Source of the DNA: Hymenobacter sediminis
GTDB taxonomy: Bacteria > Bacteroidota > Bacteroidia > Cytophagales > Hymenobacteraceae
Direction of reading: 5' to 3'
DNA length: 64,000 nucleotides
Assembly (NCBI RefSeq): GCF_003231285.1
Contig: NZ_QKNS01000001.1
Location: 1,054,001-1,118,000, forward strand
Part shown: positions 42,040 through 52,341 of the stretch, one piece after another
Numbering within the stretch: position 1 is the first letter of the stretch
Layout: every line of letters begins with the position of its first letter
Translations under genes and position numbers: made by a program
The notes under the pieces: generated by a model
What the model was told of the DNA's origin: nothing
Databases searched by the model: none
The model's input: the letters and a program-made list of their open reading frames with translations, nothing else

Positions 42040-44244
42040 TTAGTTTGCTACCTCGCTCAGGAACTTGATGCGCATAAGCCGAATGTCCTCTTCGGTGTAG
42101 TCGTCGGTGCCGAGTTCTTTGAGGGCTACCGCAATGTTGTCGGTCTGGGCCGTCATGAAGTAATCGTAAATCTCCTCTTGCCGCTCTTCATCCAGCACCC
42201 CGTCAATGTAGTAATCCAGGTTGAGCTTGGTGCCAGCGTAGCAGATGTGTTCGATTTCCTCCATCAGCTCCCGCATGTCAATGCCCTTGGAGGAAGCAAT
42301 TTCCTCCAAGTCCATCTTCTTATCGATTTGCTGGATGATGTAAATCTTGATTTTTGACTTGTTAACGGCCGATTTCACTACCACGTCGGCGGCCGTTACA
42401 ATGTCGTTTTCGTCCACGTACTTCTGGATCAGAGCCAGGAAGGGCGCACCAAACTTCTGCGCCTTGCCTTGGCCTACCCCCGACACATGGGCCAGGTCGT
42501 CCATTTTGGTGGGGAAAGTCGTCGCCATTTCCTTCAGACTCGGGTCCTGGAATAGCACGTAGGGGGGCAGATTTTTCTGCTGGGCCACTTTCTTGCGCAG
42601 GGCCTTCAGCATGTCGAACAGCGCTTCGTCGTGACCGGCGGCCTGTTGAACTTCTTCTTGTTCCTGTTCCTCTTTCACCTCTTCCTCGTAGTTATGGTCC
42701 TTGGTGAGCTTGATTGAATGCGGATTTTCAATGAAGTCGATGCCCTTGGCCGTAATCTTTACCACGCCAAAGTTTTCGATGTCCTTTTCCAGGTAACCAC
42801 TCAGCAACACTTGGCGCAAAAGCGAGTGCCAGAACTGAGCGTCGTGCTCTTTGCCTTGGCCGTACACGGGCAGCTTGTCGTGGCCGTAGCTTTCTACATG
42901 TGGGTTGTTCATGCCCATAAGCACGGTGCCAATGTGGTCGAGCCCAAACCGCTCGTCGGTTTGTACTACTGCTTTCAAGGCCATTACTACCTCGTGCTTA
43001 GCCTCAAACCGCTCCTTGGGGTGCTTGCAGTTGTCGCAGAAGCCGCAGTCTTTTTCGAAATGCTCGCCAAAGTAATGCAGCAGCTGCTTGCGCCGGCACA
43101 CCGCCGAGTCAGCGTAGTTGGCCATTTCCTGCAGCAGCAGCTTGGAGTTGTCGCGCTCCGTTACGGGCTTATCCTTGTTGAACTTCTCCAGCTTCACGAT
43201 GTCGTCGTAGCTGTAGAACATCAGGCAGTCACCTTCCAAACCGTCGCGGCCACCGCGGCCGGTTTCCTGGTAGTAGCCCTCAATGCTCTTCGGCGTGTCA
43301 TAGTGAATCACGAAGCGCACGTCGGGCTTGTCGATGCCCATACCAAAGGCAATGGTAGCCACAATCACGTCGCACTCCTCATTCAGGAAAGCATCCTGGT
43401 TGGCCATGCGCACGTGGGGGTCGAGGCCGGCGTGGTAGGGGAGGGCCCGCACGTCGTTCACCTTCAGCAGCTCGGCAATTTCCTCTACCTTCTTGCGGCT
43501 CAGGCAGTACACAATGCCGGCCTGGCCCTTGCGCAGCTTCACGTACTGAATCAGCTGCTTTTTGGTGTTGTGCTTGGGCCGCACCTCGTAGTACAGGTTG
43601 GTGCGGTTAAACGACGTCTTGAAAACCGAGGCGTCGTCCATCTGCAGGTTTTTCTGGATGTCCTGCTGCACCTTGGGAGTAGCGGTAGCCGTGAGGGCAA
43701 TAATAGGCACCTGCACGCCCAGCCCGTCAATAATGCTGCGGATTTTACGGTACTCGGGACGGAAATCATGCCCCCACTCCGAAATACAGTGCGCCTCGTC
43801 AATCGCCACGAAGCTAATAGTGGCCTTATTGAGGAATTCGATGGTTTCGTCCTTGGTCAGGCTTTCGGGCGCTACGTACAGCAGCTTTACCTCACCGCTG
43901 ATAACGTCCTTCTTCACTTTATTCATCTCTGATTTCGACAAGGTCGAGTTCAGAAACTGCGCGTTTACCCCGAAGGCGTTGAGCTGATCGACCTGATTTT
44001 TCATCAGGGCAATAAGGGGCGAAATAACGATGGCCGTGCCCGGCAGTACAAGCGCAGGTAGCTGATAGCACAGGCTTTTGCCCGCGCCCGTAGGCATAAT
44101 CACGAACGTGTTATTGCCAGCAATAACGTTCTGAATGATGTCTTCCTGTACGCCGCGGAACTGCCCGTACCCGAAAACTTCCTTTAACTTGCCTTTCAAA
44201 TCAGCCTCTTGCTGCACTTGTTGTTTCACGGCTGGCATGGACAT
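42040..44244 (-). CDS. recQ: ATP-dependent DNA helicase RecQ
   Basis: A 734-residue superfamily-2 3'-5' helicase for DNA repair and recombination. Walker A is [13 protein letters not shown] (about residues 53-65) and the DExH box is [18 protein letters not shown]. Helicase motif VI is ETGRGGRDG. The zinc-binding region is [24 protein letters not shown], followed by the RQC winged helix and an HRDC domain (about residues 535-615, [16 protein letters not shown]). The C-terminal extension past residue 620 is helical. ATG 44244 was chosen; GTG 44250 and ATG 44238 are close alternatives. It is divergent from kdsD. Confidence 0.96.
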   Translation of the reverse strand: MSMPAVKQQVQQEADLKGKLKEVFGYGQFRGVQEDIIQNVIAGNNTFVIMPTGAGKSLCYQLPALVLPGTAIVISPLIALMKNQVDQLNAFGVNAQFLNSTLSKSEMNKVKKDVISGEVKLLYVAPESLTKDETIEFLNKATISFVAIDEAHCISEWGHDFRPEYRKIRSIIDGLGVQVPIIALTATATPKVQQDIQKNLQMDDASVFKTSFNRTNLYYEVRPKHNTKKQLIQYVKLRKGQAGIVYCLSRKKVEEIAELLKVNDVRALPYHAGLDPHVRMANQDAFLNEECDVIVATIAFGMGIDKPDVRFVIHYDTPKSIEGYYQETGRGGRDGLEGDCLMFYSYDDIVKLEKFNKDKPVTERDNSKLLLQEMANYADSAVCRRKQLLHYFGEHFEKDCGFCDNCKHPKERFEAKHEVVMALKAVVQTDERFGLDHIGTVLMGMNNPHVESYGHDKLPVYGQGKEHDAQFWHSLLRQVLLSGYLEKDIENFGVVKITAKGIDFIENPHSIKLTKDHNYEEEVKEEQEQEEVQQAAGHDEALFDMLKALRKKVAQQKNLPPYVLFQDPSLKEMATTFPTKMDDLAHVSGVGQGKAQKFGAPFLALIQKYVDENDIVTAADVVVKSAVNKSKIKIYIIQQIDKKMDLEEIASSKGIDMRELMEEIEHICYAGTKLNLDYYIDGVLDEERQEEIYDYFMTAQTDNIAVALKELGTDDYTEEDIRLMRIKFLSEVAN

Positions 44245-44368
44245 CCTCACTTACTCAATTGGGGTGGTAGGTTGGATAAACGACACGACGGTGTTGCTTA
44301 CTCAATCTAGGGATTTTATGGTATTTGGTACTAAGCAGTTAGGGTATAGAATTCGGGTTTAACCGAAA

Positions 44369-45391
44369 ATGCATGCTACTGCTGAGCTTCCGATACGCAA
44401 TACCAAATTTAGATTGAAACCACAGAACGAACTCAACTTACTTGCAAAAAAAGTGCTTCAGCAGGAAGCGGAAGCCATTCAGGGAGTTGCCGAGGCCATA
44501 GCACAGACTCCTGATTTTGCACAATGCGTAGAAGCCATACTCTCTTTGCGGGGTAGGGTAGTAGTAACCGGCATTGGTAAGAGCGCCCACATTGCGGGCA
44601 AGATGGTAGCTACGTTCAACTCTACGGGTACGCCAGCCCTATTTATGCACGCCGCCGATGCTATCCACGGCGACTTGGGTATGATTCAGGCTGATGATTT
44701 TGTAATTGCTATCAGCAAGAGCGGCGACACGCCCGAAATCAAAGTGCTCGTACCGCTGCTTAAGCGTAAGGGGGTGCCACTGGCAGCCCTGGTTAGTAAC
44801 GCCGATTCCTACCTGGCGGTGCAGGCCGACTACGTGCTGCACGCCCCCGTGGACCGCGAAGCCTGCCCCCACAACCTAGCTCCCACCACTAGCACTACTG
44901 CGGCGTTGGCCCTTGGCGATGCCCTGGCCGTGTGTTTGTTGGAAAGCCGGGAGTTCACCCGCCAGGACTTTGCTCGTCTGCATCCCGGTGGCACGTTAGG
45001 CAAGCAATTGTACCTGAAAGTTGGCGACCTGAGCCGCCAAAACCAGCAGCCTCAAGTAACCGACTCCGCTCCGCTTAAAGACATCATCCTGGAAATATCG
45101 GGCAAGCGCCTTGGGGCTACTGCCGTGCTCGATGCCAATAGGGCGCTAATAGGAATCATCACAGATGGCGACCTGCGCCGCATGCTTACTACCTTCGAAG
45201 GGCGTTTGCAAGCTGTGCGGGCGAAGGACATCCTTACGCCTAGTCCGGTTACGATTGATATTGAAGACTTCGCGGCAGAGGCTCTAACCAGAATGCAGGA
45301 CCGCAACATCACGCAACTTGTTGTGACGCAGCAAGGACAGTTCGCAGGTTTTATCCACTTACACGACCTATTGCGGGAGGGCTTGGTCTAA
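44369..45391 (+). CDS. kdsD: Arabinose-5-phosphate isomerase (KpsF/GutQ family)
   Basis: A 340-residue cytoplasmic isomerase that converts ribulose-5-phosphate to arabinose-5-phosphate, the first committed step toward Kdo in lipopolysaccharide. The SIS domain (about residues 50-190) has VVVTGIGKSAHIAGKMVATFNSTGTP and AISKSGDTPEI, and LHPGGTLGKQLYLKVGDL follows. Two CBS domains (about 215-340) have GIITDGDLRRML and GFIHLHDLL. It begins 124 nt from recQ, divergently. The upstream gap has the repeat CTTACTCAAT at about 44250 and 44297. Confidence 0.93.
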   Translation: MHATAELPIRNTKFRLKPQNELNLLAKKVLQQEAEAIQGVAEAIAQTPDFAQCVEAILSLRGRVVVTGIGKSAHIAGKMVATFNSTGTPALFMHAADAIHGDLGMIQADDFVIAISKSGDTPEIKVLVPLLKRKGVPLAALVSNADSYLAVQADYVLHAPVDREACPHNLAPTTSTTAALALGDALAVCLLESREFTRQDFARLHPGGTLGKQLYLKVGDLSRQNQQPQVTDSAPLKDIILEISGKRLGATAVLDANRALIGIITDGDLRRMLTTFEGRLQAVRAKDILTPSPVTIDIEDFAAEALTRMQDRNITQLVVTQQGQFAGFIHLHDLLREGLV

Positions 45392-45745
45392 CTGGTGATA
45401 AGCCGGCATCGGCATAACACATTCTTAATGCTTTATAAAAAGAACTGCTAAGAAGCAGTTCTGGCTCTGCTGTGACCTTAGTTACGGATCAGCTGGCTTA
45501 TTCTCTGCTAGTTATATGTGGAGTTGAAGACTAGAGTGGTATCAGTTGGCTCATGGATATAATTAAATAATTTTAAAGAATTGTTATATTAGTAAATATT
45601 CCCCTATCATTGCCGAAAACCAAAAGAAGGGGTGAACGTTCTCATCAGCCCGTGAAGTCCGTCTTGAAAGAGTGAGGATTTCCTATTTTGGCTTTTCTGC
45701 AAAAGAATATTTTCCTCCTAACTACGGGCTTTCGGTCCGGCTTCG
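45392..45745. other. 354-bp region between kdsD and the guanylyltransferase gene
   Basis: Contains a 9-bp hairpin (AGAACTGCT/AGCAGTTCT, 45441-45462) with no T-tract, a very AT-rich stretch near 45555-45605, and a promoter-like TTG/TATTTTG pair at 45664-45690. I see no gene. Confidence 0.6.
45664..45690 (+). promoter_or_regulatory. Candidate promoter for the guanylyltransferase gene
   Basis: TTG at 45664-45666, 17-nt spacer, TATTTTG at 45684-45690, a shortened form of TAnnTTTG. The ATG follows 55 nt later. AT-rich DNA lies upstream. Confidence 0.4.
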
Positions 45746-46873
45746 ATGGAACAGCATACGTATCTCGTTGTAATGGCTGGCGGCATTGGTAGCCGCTTCT
45801 GGCCCTTTAGTCGCACGCATCACCCTAAGCAGTTCCATGATGTGCTGGGTCTAGGTCGCTCCATGCTCCAACTCACGGTGGATAGATTTCGGGGGATTTG
45901 TCCGCCCGAAAACGTATTTGTAGTAACTAACCGCGACTATACGGAACTGGTGCACCAGCACCTGCCGGAACTACCCATCGACCAGATTCTGGGCGAACCT
46001 ATTGGTCGCAACACTGCCCCCTGCATTGCCTACGCCAGCTACCGTATTGCCCAGCGCGACCCGGAGGCTGTGATTGTAGTGACGCCTGCCGACCATGCTG
46101 TGATGCACGAGGAAAATTTCCGGGATGCCATCCGGACGGCTGTAGATGGAGCCCGCACCCACAATGTGCTGATTACGCTGGGCATTCAGCCTTCCCGCCC
46201 CGACACGGGCTACGGCTACATTCAGTTTATTGATGAGGTGGTGCAGCCCCAGCATGTGCAGACTGCTCCTGGCCATGAAGACGGCGTTTTTCCGCAGACC
46301 CTGCGCAAGGTGAAAACCTTCACCGAAAAGCCGAATCTGGAACTGGCCAAGATGTTTGTATCCAGCGGGGACTTCCTCTGGAATTCGGGGCTGTTTGTGT
46401 GGCGGGCCGATGCCATCATTCACGCCTTCCATCAATACCTCAGTGATATTGCCGAAGTATTTGATGAAGGCTGGAATGAGCTAGGCACATCCCAGGAAGA
46501 AGATTTCATTTCTCGCGCTTATACCCGCTGCCGCAATATCAGCATTGATTACGGCGTGATGGAAAAAGCCGATAACGTATATGTGCTACCCGCCGACTTC
46601 GGCTGGAGTGACCTGGGCACCTGGGATTCCTTGCACCGCATGGGCCAGCACGATGCCGACGAAAACGTGGTGGACGGCAATGCCCTGCTCTACGACACCA
46701 GTGAGTGCGTTATCAAAACACCACCCGAGCGCTTAGTAGTAGTACAAGGTCTCGAAGGCTACATTGTAGCTGAGTACGACAACGTGCTGCTCATCTGCAA
46801 GCGCACTGAAGAACAGCGCGTGAAGGAGTTTGTAGCCGATGTGAAGTCGAAGAAGGGGGTAGGGTATAACTAG
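45746..46873 (+). CDS. manC: Mannose-1-phosphate guanylyltransferase
   Basis: A 375-residue cytoplasmic enzyme that makes GDP-mannose from GTP and mannose-1-phosphate for surface polysaccharides and glycoproteins. The N-terminal signature is MAGGIGSRFWPFSRTHHPKQF (about residues 10-30). VTPADHAV, FTEKPNLELAKMFVSSGDFLWNSGLFVWRADAI and DYGVMEKADNVYVLPADFGWSDLGTWDSL are diagnostic. The second (isomerase) domain of bifunctional ManC proteins is absent, so it is the single-function form. It may supply mannose donors to the GT117 enzyme nearby, which is inference. Confidence 0.94.
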   Translation: MEQHTYLVVMAGGIGSRFWPFSRTHHPKQFHDVLGLGRSMLQLTVDRFRGICPPENVFVVTNRDYTELVHQHLPELPIDQILGEPIGRNTAPCIAYASYRIAQRDPEAVIVVTPADHAVMHEENFRDAIRTAVDGARTHNVLITLGIQPSRPDTGYGYIQFIDEVVQPQHVQTAPGHEDGVFPQTLRKVKTFTEKPNLELAKMFVSSGDFLWNSGLFVWRADAIIHAFHQYLSDIAEVFDEGWNELGTSQEEDFISRAYTRCRNISIDYGVMEKADNVYVLPADFGWSDLGTWDSLHRMGQHDADENVVDGNALLYDTSECVIKTPPERLVVVQGLEGYIVAEYDNVLLICKRTEEQRVKEFVADVKSKKGVGYN

Positions 46874-46935
46874 CCTTGGATGGCTTAGACCTAAGAAATA
46901 GTTTATCCGGACCAGCCCCTACCTCATAAAATAAG

Positions 46936-46978
46936 ATAAGCCCTTACCTCCAGCATGAAGGTAAGGGCTTATTCTTTT
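46936..46978 (+). terminator. Terminator after the guanylyltransferase gene
   Basis: A 14-bp stem ATAAGCCCTTACCT with its complement around CCAGCATGA, then TCTTTT. Confidence 0.8.
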
Positions 46979-47030
46979 ATCCATCCCATTAGCCCAAATG
47001 GACGAATTGCTACGTCCTGGCAATGGCTAA

Positions 47031-47981
47031 TTACTTTTTAATAAGACGCTGACGCAGTACCTCGTAGAGCATAATGCCGCTGGCTACCGATACGTTGAGG
47101 GAGCTGATTTGGCCGGCCATGGGGATGCGCAGCTTGTGGTCAGCGAGACGCAGGTACTCAGGGCTGATGCCGTCTTCTTCGCTACCCATCAGCACAGCCA
47201 GAGGGCCAGTCAGGTCCACGGTTTCGGCTTCTAGGCTGGCGTCAGATTTCTCCGTACAGGCTACTACCTGCACCCCCGATTCGCGCAGGAAAGTGAGGGT
47301 TTCTTTCAGGTTAGGCTCCCGGCACACCGGAATTAGGTTGAGGGCGCCGGCCGAGGTTTTCAGGGCGTCGCCGTTTACCTGAGCGGCACCGCGGCTGGGC
47401 ACTACAATGGCATGCACGCCCATGCACTCGGCATTACGGGCAATGGAGCCGAAGTTGCGCACATCGGTAATGCGGTCCAGCACCAGCAACAGCGGGGTCT
47501 TGCCTTCTTCGTACAAGCCAGCCAGAATGCTGTCCAGGGGCATGTAGTCAATCGGCGATACGTAGGCTACTGCGCCCTGGTGGTTTTTGCGGGTGATGCC
47601 ATCGAGCTTTTCAATGGGCACCATGGATACCGGAATATTGGCCGTTTTGGCCAGGGCCGTAATATCCTGGGTCATGGAGTTCTTGGTGCCGCGCAGCAAG
47701 AAAATCTTGTCCAGGGTACGCCCGGCGTTCAGGGCCTCCAGAATCGGGCGCAACCCGAAAATCATGTCGATGCTGCGGTCTTGGGCCGGGCGGTGGGGAT
47801 AGCGCGGACGCTCCGGCCGGTCGCCCTCGGGGCGGCGTCCTTCGGCCCGGTCACCTTCAAAGCGGCTACCTTCCGCATCACGCGAGGCCGGCCGCCGGTT
47901 GGGTACCGGGCGGTTTTCAGAATCAAAAAATTGGCGGCGCTCAGTTAGCGGCCGGGGCGGGCGGTTCGTCCTTTTCTCCAT
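47031..47981 (-). CDS. rlmB: 23S rRNA 2'-O-ribose methyltransferase (RlmB, SpoU family)
   Basis: A 316-residue SPOUT-fold methyltransferase, likely modifying G2251 of 23S rRNA. The N-terminal 70 residues are low-complexity and charged (EGDRAEGRRPEGDRPERPRY), not part of the catalytic fold. The substrate-binding domain starts IFGLRPILEALNAGRTLDKIF. The SpoU motifs are LDRITDVRNFGSIARNAECMG, PLAVLMGSEEDGIS and IPMAGQISSLNVSVASGIMLYE. It overlaps the end of the GWxTD gene by 37 nt in another frame, suggesting coupled translation. The related YacO/TrmH branch is an alternative name. Confidence 0.92.
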   Translation of the reverse strand: MEKRTNRPPRPLTERRQFFDSENRPVPNRRPASRDAEGSRFEGDRAEGRRPEGDRPERPRYPHRPAQDRSIDMIFGLRPILEALNAGRTLDKIFLLRGTKNSMTQDITALAKTANIPVSMVPIEKLDGITRKNHQGAVAYVSPIDYMPLDSILAGLYEEGKTPLLLVLDRITDVRNFGSIARNAECMGVHAIVVPSRGAAQVNGDALKTSAGALNLIPVCREPNLKETLTFLRESGVQVVACTEKSDASLEAETVDLTGPLAVLMGSEEDGISPEYLRLADHKLRIPMAGQISSLNVSVASGIMLYEVLRQRLIKK

Positions 47982-49159
47982 TGCTCCACGGCGGCATACC
48001 AGAGTTGTTCGTACTCGGGGCGGCGCACCAGTTCATAGTTATCAGGTGCAAAGGTACTGGGTTTGGCGCGGAACACGAACGTGCCGCCCATGCCCTGGTC
48101 GGCACGATATACCCAGCGTTCCTCACCCGCCTCCCGATACACGCTTTCCGGCGGCCCTAGCACCAGGTATAACAGGCCACGGTCGGTAAGCCAGCCAGCT
48201 TTGTGGGCTGAAAAAAATTGGTTGGCTTCCTGCACCCGCCCGTAGTACGTCCGGATCAGCTGCTTGGCAATAGTTTGGTTGTTGCCCGCCACCGTAAGCC
48301 AGAACTGATCTACAGCTTTCTTGGGCTCAGGTGCATCAAACAGCTTTTTGCGTTCTACGGAGGTAGTCAGGTAAACCAAGGGCGCAATTAGCTCATCAGC
48401 CGAAGTGAGGGCCGGGAAGGTATTATCTTCTACCAACAGCCCACTGCGCGGCTCCGTTGGGTTCACCCGTAGCAGATACATCCCTGCTTGAAAGCGAAGC
48501 AAGCTACCGGCCCGGTACCGGGCCGAGTCCTGAGCGCTGAGCTTGCGTGGCTGGGCTGGCATGGCGCTGGGGCTGGTCATGGGCGGAGCGGCCGGTAGGG
48601 AGCTGAGAGGGTAGCGGTAAGCCTGCACGTTCAGGTCTTCGCCATACGAATCAACCATGAATGGCTCTCCGGCCCTCACGTAGTGGCGCAACAGCGGCTG
48701 CCCTACCGAGTCAGTTAAAATAAAAGAGCGGGAAAGGTGCTCTGGGGTCAGGCGAAGCCAGGCTGCTTCGCCAGAGGCCGCTTCGTCGGCGGGGCCGGCA
48801 GCCAGGCTGAGGACCTGGCCAGCTCGCAGCCGCGGCAGGGGTAGGCAGAAATCTATCCGCGCACCTTCCCCATCAGGCTGCAGGCGCCGGGCAAACCGCC
48901 GAACAGTATCCTGCCAAATGGCCCGCTTAGCATCGTAATCCGCCCAGAGGGCTATGTGCAGTGGGAAGCCGCGCCGGATAAGGGCCGTGTTCGGAAAACG
49001 CAGGTAAAGCCGTACACTGTCGCCTTCCCGTCGGGTGTCGATGATGATGCGTCGTTCGGCTCGGTACTGGGTAGCAAAATCCCGACGCGGCGCGGCCTGG
49101 AGGCAGAAAGTACTGCCCAGGCCCAACCATACAAATAGCAGCAGATAGAAAGGCTTCAC
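47945..49159 (-). CDS. Exported GWxTD-domain protein
   Basis: A 404-residue exported protein. The signal peptide is MKPFYLLLFVWLGLGSTFCL then QAAP. The middle is beta-rich with long Pro/Ala segments, and the GWxTD domain is near residues 310-400, with AGWLTDRGLLYLVLGPPESVYREAGEERWVY. The domain is found in Bacteroidota and Acidobacteria proteins of unknown function. Its gene overlaps rlmB by 37 nt. A Cys in the signal region (residue 19) may be a weak lipobox. The C-terminal tail is basic. Confidence 0.85.
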   Translation of the reverse strand: MKPFYLLLFVWLGLGSTFCLQAAPRRDFATQYRAERRIIIDTRREGDSVRLYLRFPNTALIRRGFPLHIALWADYDAKRAIWQDTVRRFARRLQPDGEGARIDFCLPLPRLRAGQVLSLAAGPADEAASGEAAWLRLTPEHLSRSFILTDSVGQPLLRHYVRAGEPFMVDSYGEDLNVQAYRYPLSSLPAAPPMTSPSAMPAQPRKLSAQDSARYRAGSLLRFQAGMYLLRVNPTEPRSGLLVEDNTFPALTSADELIAPLVYLTTSVERKKLFDAPEPKKAVDQFWLTVAGNNQTIAKQLIRTYYGRVQEANQFFSAHKAGWLTDRGLLYLVLGPPESVYREAGEERWVYRADQGMGGTFVFRAKPSTFAPDNYELVRRPEYEQLWYAAVEQWRKGRTARPGR

Positions 49160-49216
49160 GGCAAGGAAGGAGGTAGGGAGGTAGGACGAGACGACTTCAA
49201 GGTAGGGTTTCTAACA

Positions 49217-49252
49217 ACAGAAGCCGGCCCCGTTTCCGGAGCCGGCTTCTGT
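49217..49252 (-). terminator. Hairpin after the GT117 gene
   Basis: A 12-bp stem ACAGAAGCCGGC with its complement around CCCGTTTCCGGA. On the minus strand only TGTTGTTAG follows, so the T-tract is weak. It lies 20 nt past the stop. Confidence 0.5.
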
Positions 49253-49272
49253 GGCGGCAAAAACCGTGCGGC

Positions 49273-52260
49273 TTAGCGCTGGTAGTACTGCTGCAGCAGG
49301 CTGATGGCCTTGGTGGCCCGCTGCTGGTCGCCAATCTGCTCGGCGGCGCGGCCGATGCTGTTCAACGACATCAGGTAGGTCTGGAACTCCTGGTCGAACA
49401 GGGCGCTGTTGTGGGTGCTGTAGTAGGCCAGGGCCCGCTCGGCACGGCCAGTCATCGTGTCCATGATTTCGTTGGCGCGCTGCTGCTCACCCACGGCTAC
49501 CAGAGCCGGAATGAACTGCGGCACGTAGTAATCATACGGAATGGCCTTGTCAGGCATCACCTCAAACGCTTTGTCGAGTACTTGCTTGGCGCGGGCTTTG
49601 TCGCCTTGAGCCAGCAGGGCGTTAGCCAGCCGCGAGAATTTGTCGCGGTAGTTGGCCGGGAAGCGCAGGTTGTTCTCGTCGTAGAAGATGTTCGGGTTGT
49701 TCAGGCCCCGGAAGGCAAATTTCTTCATCAGGTTATCGTACATCAGCTCCGTTGCTACGTAGCCTTCATCGCCACCTTTGGGGTCGTAATTGGGGTCTTT
49801 GGCTGGCAAGATGCGGTAGGCCATACCATCAAGCTGGAAGTACGGCTGCAGGCCCATGAAGTCGCGCGAGTCCACAGTGCTGGAGAAGTACACGGGGCGC
49901 TGCCAGTTGTTGGTAGCCAGAATGTCGAGAATCACGAGGCTCTTCTTCTCGATGGCGCTCTTGCCTACCTCCCACTCCATGCGCGGCACCAATTGAGCAC
50001 GGCGGTCAGCCGGAATAATGCCCAGCTTCTCTACGGCTGCGGTATCAATAGGCAGGTAGAACTTACGGGAAGGAAAGGACAGCAGGGACTTCGAGCCGTC
50101 GCCGTAGCTTACCTGCAGCAGGGGGCTGTTCTGGTTTACCAACTGCATGAACTGGCGCACATCGATGTCCTTCACTGCCGGGTTCTCGGCGTAGGGGAGG
50201 TAGTCGTTAGTGCCTTGCTTGTAGTTGGCATTCTCCATCGAAATGGGTAGCGGCTGCGACTTATAAGCGCGGCGCTTCATTTGGTCGATGTACCAATCGG
50301 TATTCAGGTAGCTAAGCACGGCCACGCGCACGTCGGTGCGGACGCCTTCTACTTCCTGGGCGTACCAGAGGGGGAAAGTGTCGTTGTCGCCGTTGGTGAA
50401 CAGAATGGCATTTGGAGCCAGCGAGTTCAGCAGGTTCTTGGCAGAATCCACGGAGTTGTAGCGGTCCGAGCGGTCGTGGTCATCCCAGCCTTGGGCCACC
50501 ATAATGCCCGGTACTACTAGGCCCAGCAGCGTCACCACGCCAGCGCGTGCCGTTTCCGACTTCACCACTTTTTCCAGCAGCTCAGCCAGAGCCAGCACGC
50601 CCAGGCCAATCCAGATGGCGAAGGCGAACGTAGCACCCGCAAAGGTGTAGTCCCGCTCGCGGGGCTCAATCGGCGGCTGGTTCAGGTACAGCACAATGGC
50701 CAGACCAGTGAACAGGAACAGCAAGCCCACAATAAAGGCATTGCGGCCGTCGCGGCGGACGTGGAAGAACAGGCCTAATACACCCAGAATGAGGGGTAGG
50801 GCGAAGAAAGCATTACGAGCGGGGCTATCGGCAATGCGCTCAGGCAGGCCGGCGCCGGCGCCGCTACCCCACAAAATACCCGACTGCTGAATATCACCTT
50901 CGCGACCCACGTAGTTCCACATGAAGTAACGCCAGAACATGTGGCCCATCTGGTACTTGAACAGGAAGCTCAAGTTTTGGCCCATCGTCGGCTTCACCCC
51001 ATCCTGAATATCAACCCATTTCTTGTAGTTGTAGAGGTGGAGCGGGTCGTTGCTGTACAGACGGGGCAACAGCATTTTATCCTCGGAGGCATACTGCAGC
51101 ACGGGGCGGTACTCGGCCACCACGTACTTGTCGCCTTGGCGCACGTAGCGGGGGGCACCATCTTCCTGGGCAATAGGCTGGGCATTGAACTGAGGACCAT
51201 AGAGCAGGGGCCGGTCGCCGTACTGTTCGCGCTTCAGGTAGCTCACGAAGGACAACACATCCTCCGGGGCGTTTTCATTGATGGTAGGGTGGTAGGAGCT
51301 GCGGATCGGAACAATCAGGTAGCTCGAATAGCCAATCAGGATGAAGACCAGGCTCAGCATAACCGTGTTCAGCAGACGGCTGCGGCGCTTGAACGACTGC
51401 TGGAAACCAAACCAGAGCAAACCCACAAAGAGGAGCAGGAAGAACACCAAGCCCGAGTTGAAGGGTAGGCCGAAGCTATTCACAAAGAACACTTCGAACG
51501 CGCCCGCTAGGGTAGGGAGGCCAGGGATAATACCGGCCAGAATCAGACCTACAATGATGCTGCTCACTACCAGCGTAATGATGCCGCCTTTGGTAGTTGG
51601 GTTCTGGGTGCGGCGGTAGTAATAAATAAAGCCCAGCGCCGGGATGGCCAGCAGGTTCAGCAAGTGAACCCCAATGCTGAGACCAATCACATAGGCAATG
51701 AGTACCAGCCACCGGTCGGAGTCGGCTTCATCAGCACGGTTTTCCCATTTCAGCATCAGCCACACCACGGCCGCCGTGCACAAGGACGACATGGCGTATA
51801 CCTCGGCTTCCACGGCATTAAACCAGAAAGAGTCAGAAAAGGCGTAAGCCAAAGCACCCACCGCGCCGGCACCCAGAATCAGCAGGGTTTGGCCGGAGGT
51901 TGGCTCCAGGTTCCGGTCGTCGTGCATGCCAGGGCGGTGCAGCACCAGCTTTTTGGCCAGCATGGTGATAATCCAGAACAGGAACAGCACCGTGAAAGAG
52001 GAACTCAGCGCCGACAATGCGTTTACCAGCACCGATACTTTGGTTAAATCACCAAAGGAAAGCAGGGAAAACAAGCGGCCCAGTAGCAGGAAGGTGGGGG
52101 CCCCGGGTGGGTGAGGCACCAGCAGTTTGTAGGAGCAGGCAATAAACTCGCCGCAGTCCCAGAACGAAGCCGTAGGCTCCAGGGTGAGTAGATACGTGAT
52201 GGTGGCAAGGGCAAATACCAGCCAACCGACCAGATTATTCAGGCTTTTGTAACTCCGCAT
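49273..52260 (-). CDS. GT117-family (DUF2723) membrane glycosyltransferase
   Basis: A 995-residue polytopic membrane protein. The start MRSYKSLNNLVGWLVFALAT and the motif LLTLEPTASFWDCGEFIACSYKL followed by VPHPPGAPTFLLLGRLF are diagnostic of DUF2723, now family GT117. It has about 11-13 membrane helices in the first 600 residues, with the conserved acidic WDCGEF likely catalytic, as in protein O-mannosyltransferases. The C-terminal 350 residues are soluble, with NDTFPLWYAQEVEGVRTDVRVAVLSYLNTDWYIDQMKR and a TPR-like end. Family members are thought to start Bacteroidota protein O-glycosylation in the periplasm. It is transcribed alone, with a TACTTTTG box at 52342. Confidence 0.92.
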   Translation of the reverse strand: MRSYKSLNNLVGWLVFALATITYLLTLEPTASFWDCGEFIACSYKLLVPHPPGAPTFLLLGRLFSLLSFGDLTKVSVLVNALSALSSSFTVLFLFWIITMLAKKLVLHRPGMHDDRNLEPTSGQTLLILGAGAVGALAYAFSDSFWFNAVEAEVYAMSSLCTAAVVWLMLKWENRADEADSDRWLVLIAYVIGLSIGVHLLNLLAIPALGFIYYYRRTQNPTTKGGIITLVVSSIIVGLILAGIIPGLPTLAGAFEVFFVNSFGLPFNSGLVFFLLLFVGLLWFGFQQSFKRRSRLLNTVMLSLVFILIGYSSYLIVPIRSSYHPTINENAPEDVLSFVSYLKREQYGDRPLLYGPQFNAQPIAQEDGAPRYVRQGDKYVVAEYRPVLQYASEDKMLLPRLYSNDPLHLYNYKKWVDIQDGVKPTMGQNLSFLFKYQMGHMFWRYFMWNYVGREGDIQQSGILWGSGAGAGLPERIADSPARNAFFALPLILGVLGLFFHVRRDGRNAFIVGLLFLFTGLAIVLYLNQPPIEPRERDYTFAGATFAFAIWIGLGVLALAELLEKVVKSETARAGVVTLLGLVVPGIMVAQGWDDHDRSDRYNSVDSAKNLLNSLAPNAILFTNGDNDTFPLWYAQEVEGVRTDVRVAVLSYLNTDWYIDQMKRRAYKSQPLPISMENANYKQGTNDYLPYAENPAVKDIDVRQFMQLVNQNSPLLQVSYGDGSKSLLSFPSRKFYLPIDTAAVEKLGIIPADRRAQLVPRMEWEVGKSAIEKKSLVILDILATNNWQRPVYFSSTVDSRDFMGLQPYFQLDGMAYRILPAKDPNYDPKGGDEGYVATELMYDNLMKKFAFRGLNNPNIFYDENNLRFPANYRDKFSRLANALLAQGDKARAKQVLDKAFEVMPDKAIPYDYYVPQFIPALVAVGEQQRANEIMDTMTGRAERALAYYSTHNSALFDQEFQTYLMSLNSIGRAAEQIGDQQRATKAISLLQQYYQR

Positions 52261-52341
52261 ACGAAATAAAGTGAGGCTGACTACGGCCAGCCCGCTGCTG
52301 AACGACGGGTTTTAGGGTCCGGAAGGAAATCAGTGAAAGAT

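Noticed and set aside
42718..43932. Long plus-strand reading frame of 404 codons
   Set aside because: It lies wholly antisense to recQ and its translation is Val/His/Leu-rich without domain motifs; it is a by-product of recQ codon use.
44250..44307. CTTACTCAAT direct repeat between recQ and kdsD
   Set aside because: Only two copies of ten bases, 48 nt apart; too little to call an operator.
44369..46873. Capsule or O-antigen biosynthesis locus
   Set aside because: Only kdsD and manC are adjacent; no glycosyltransferase, flippase or polymerase genes accompany them.
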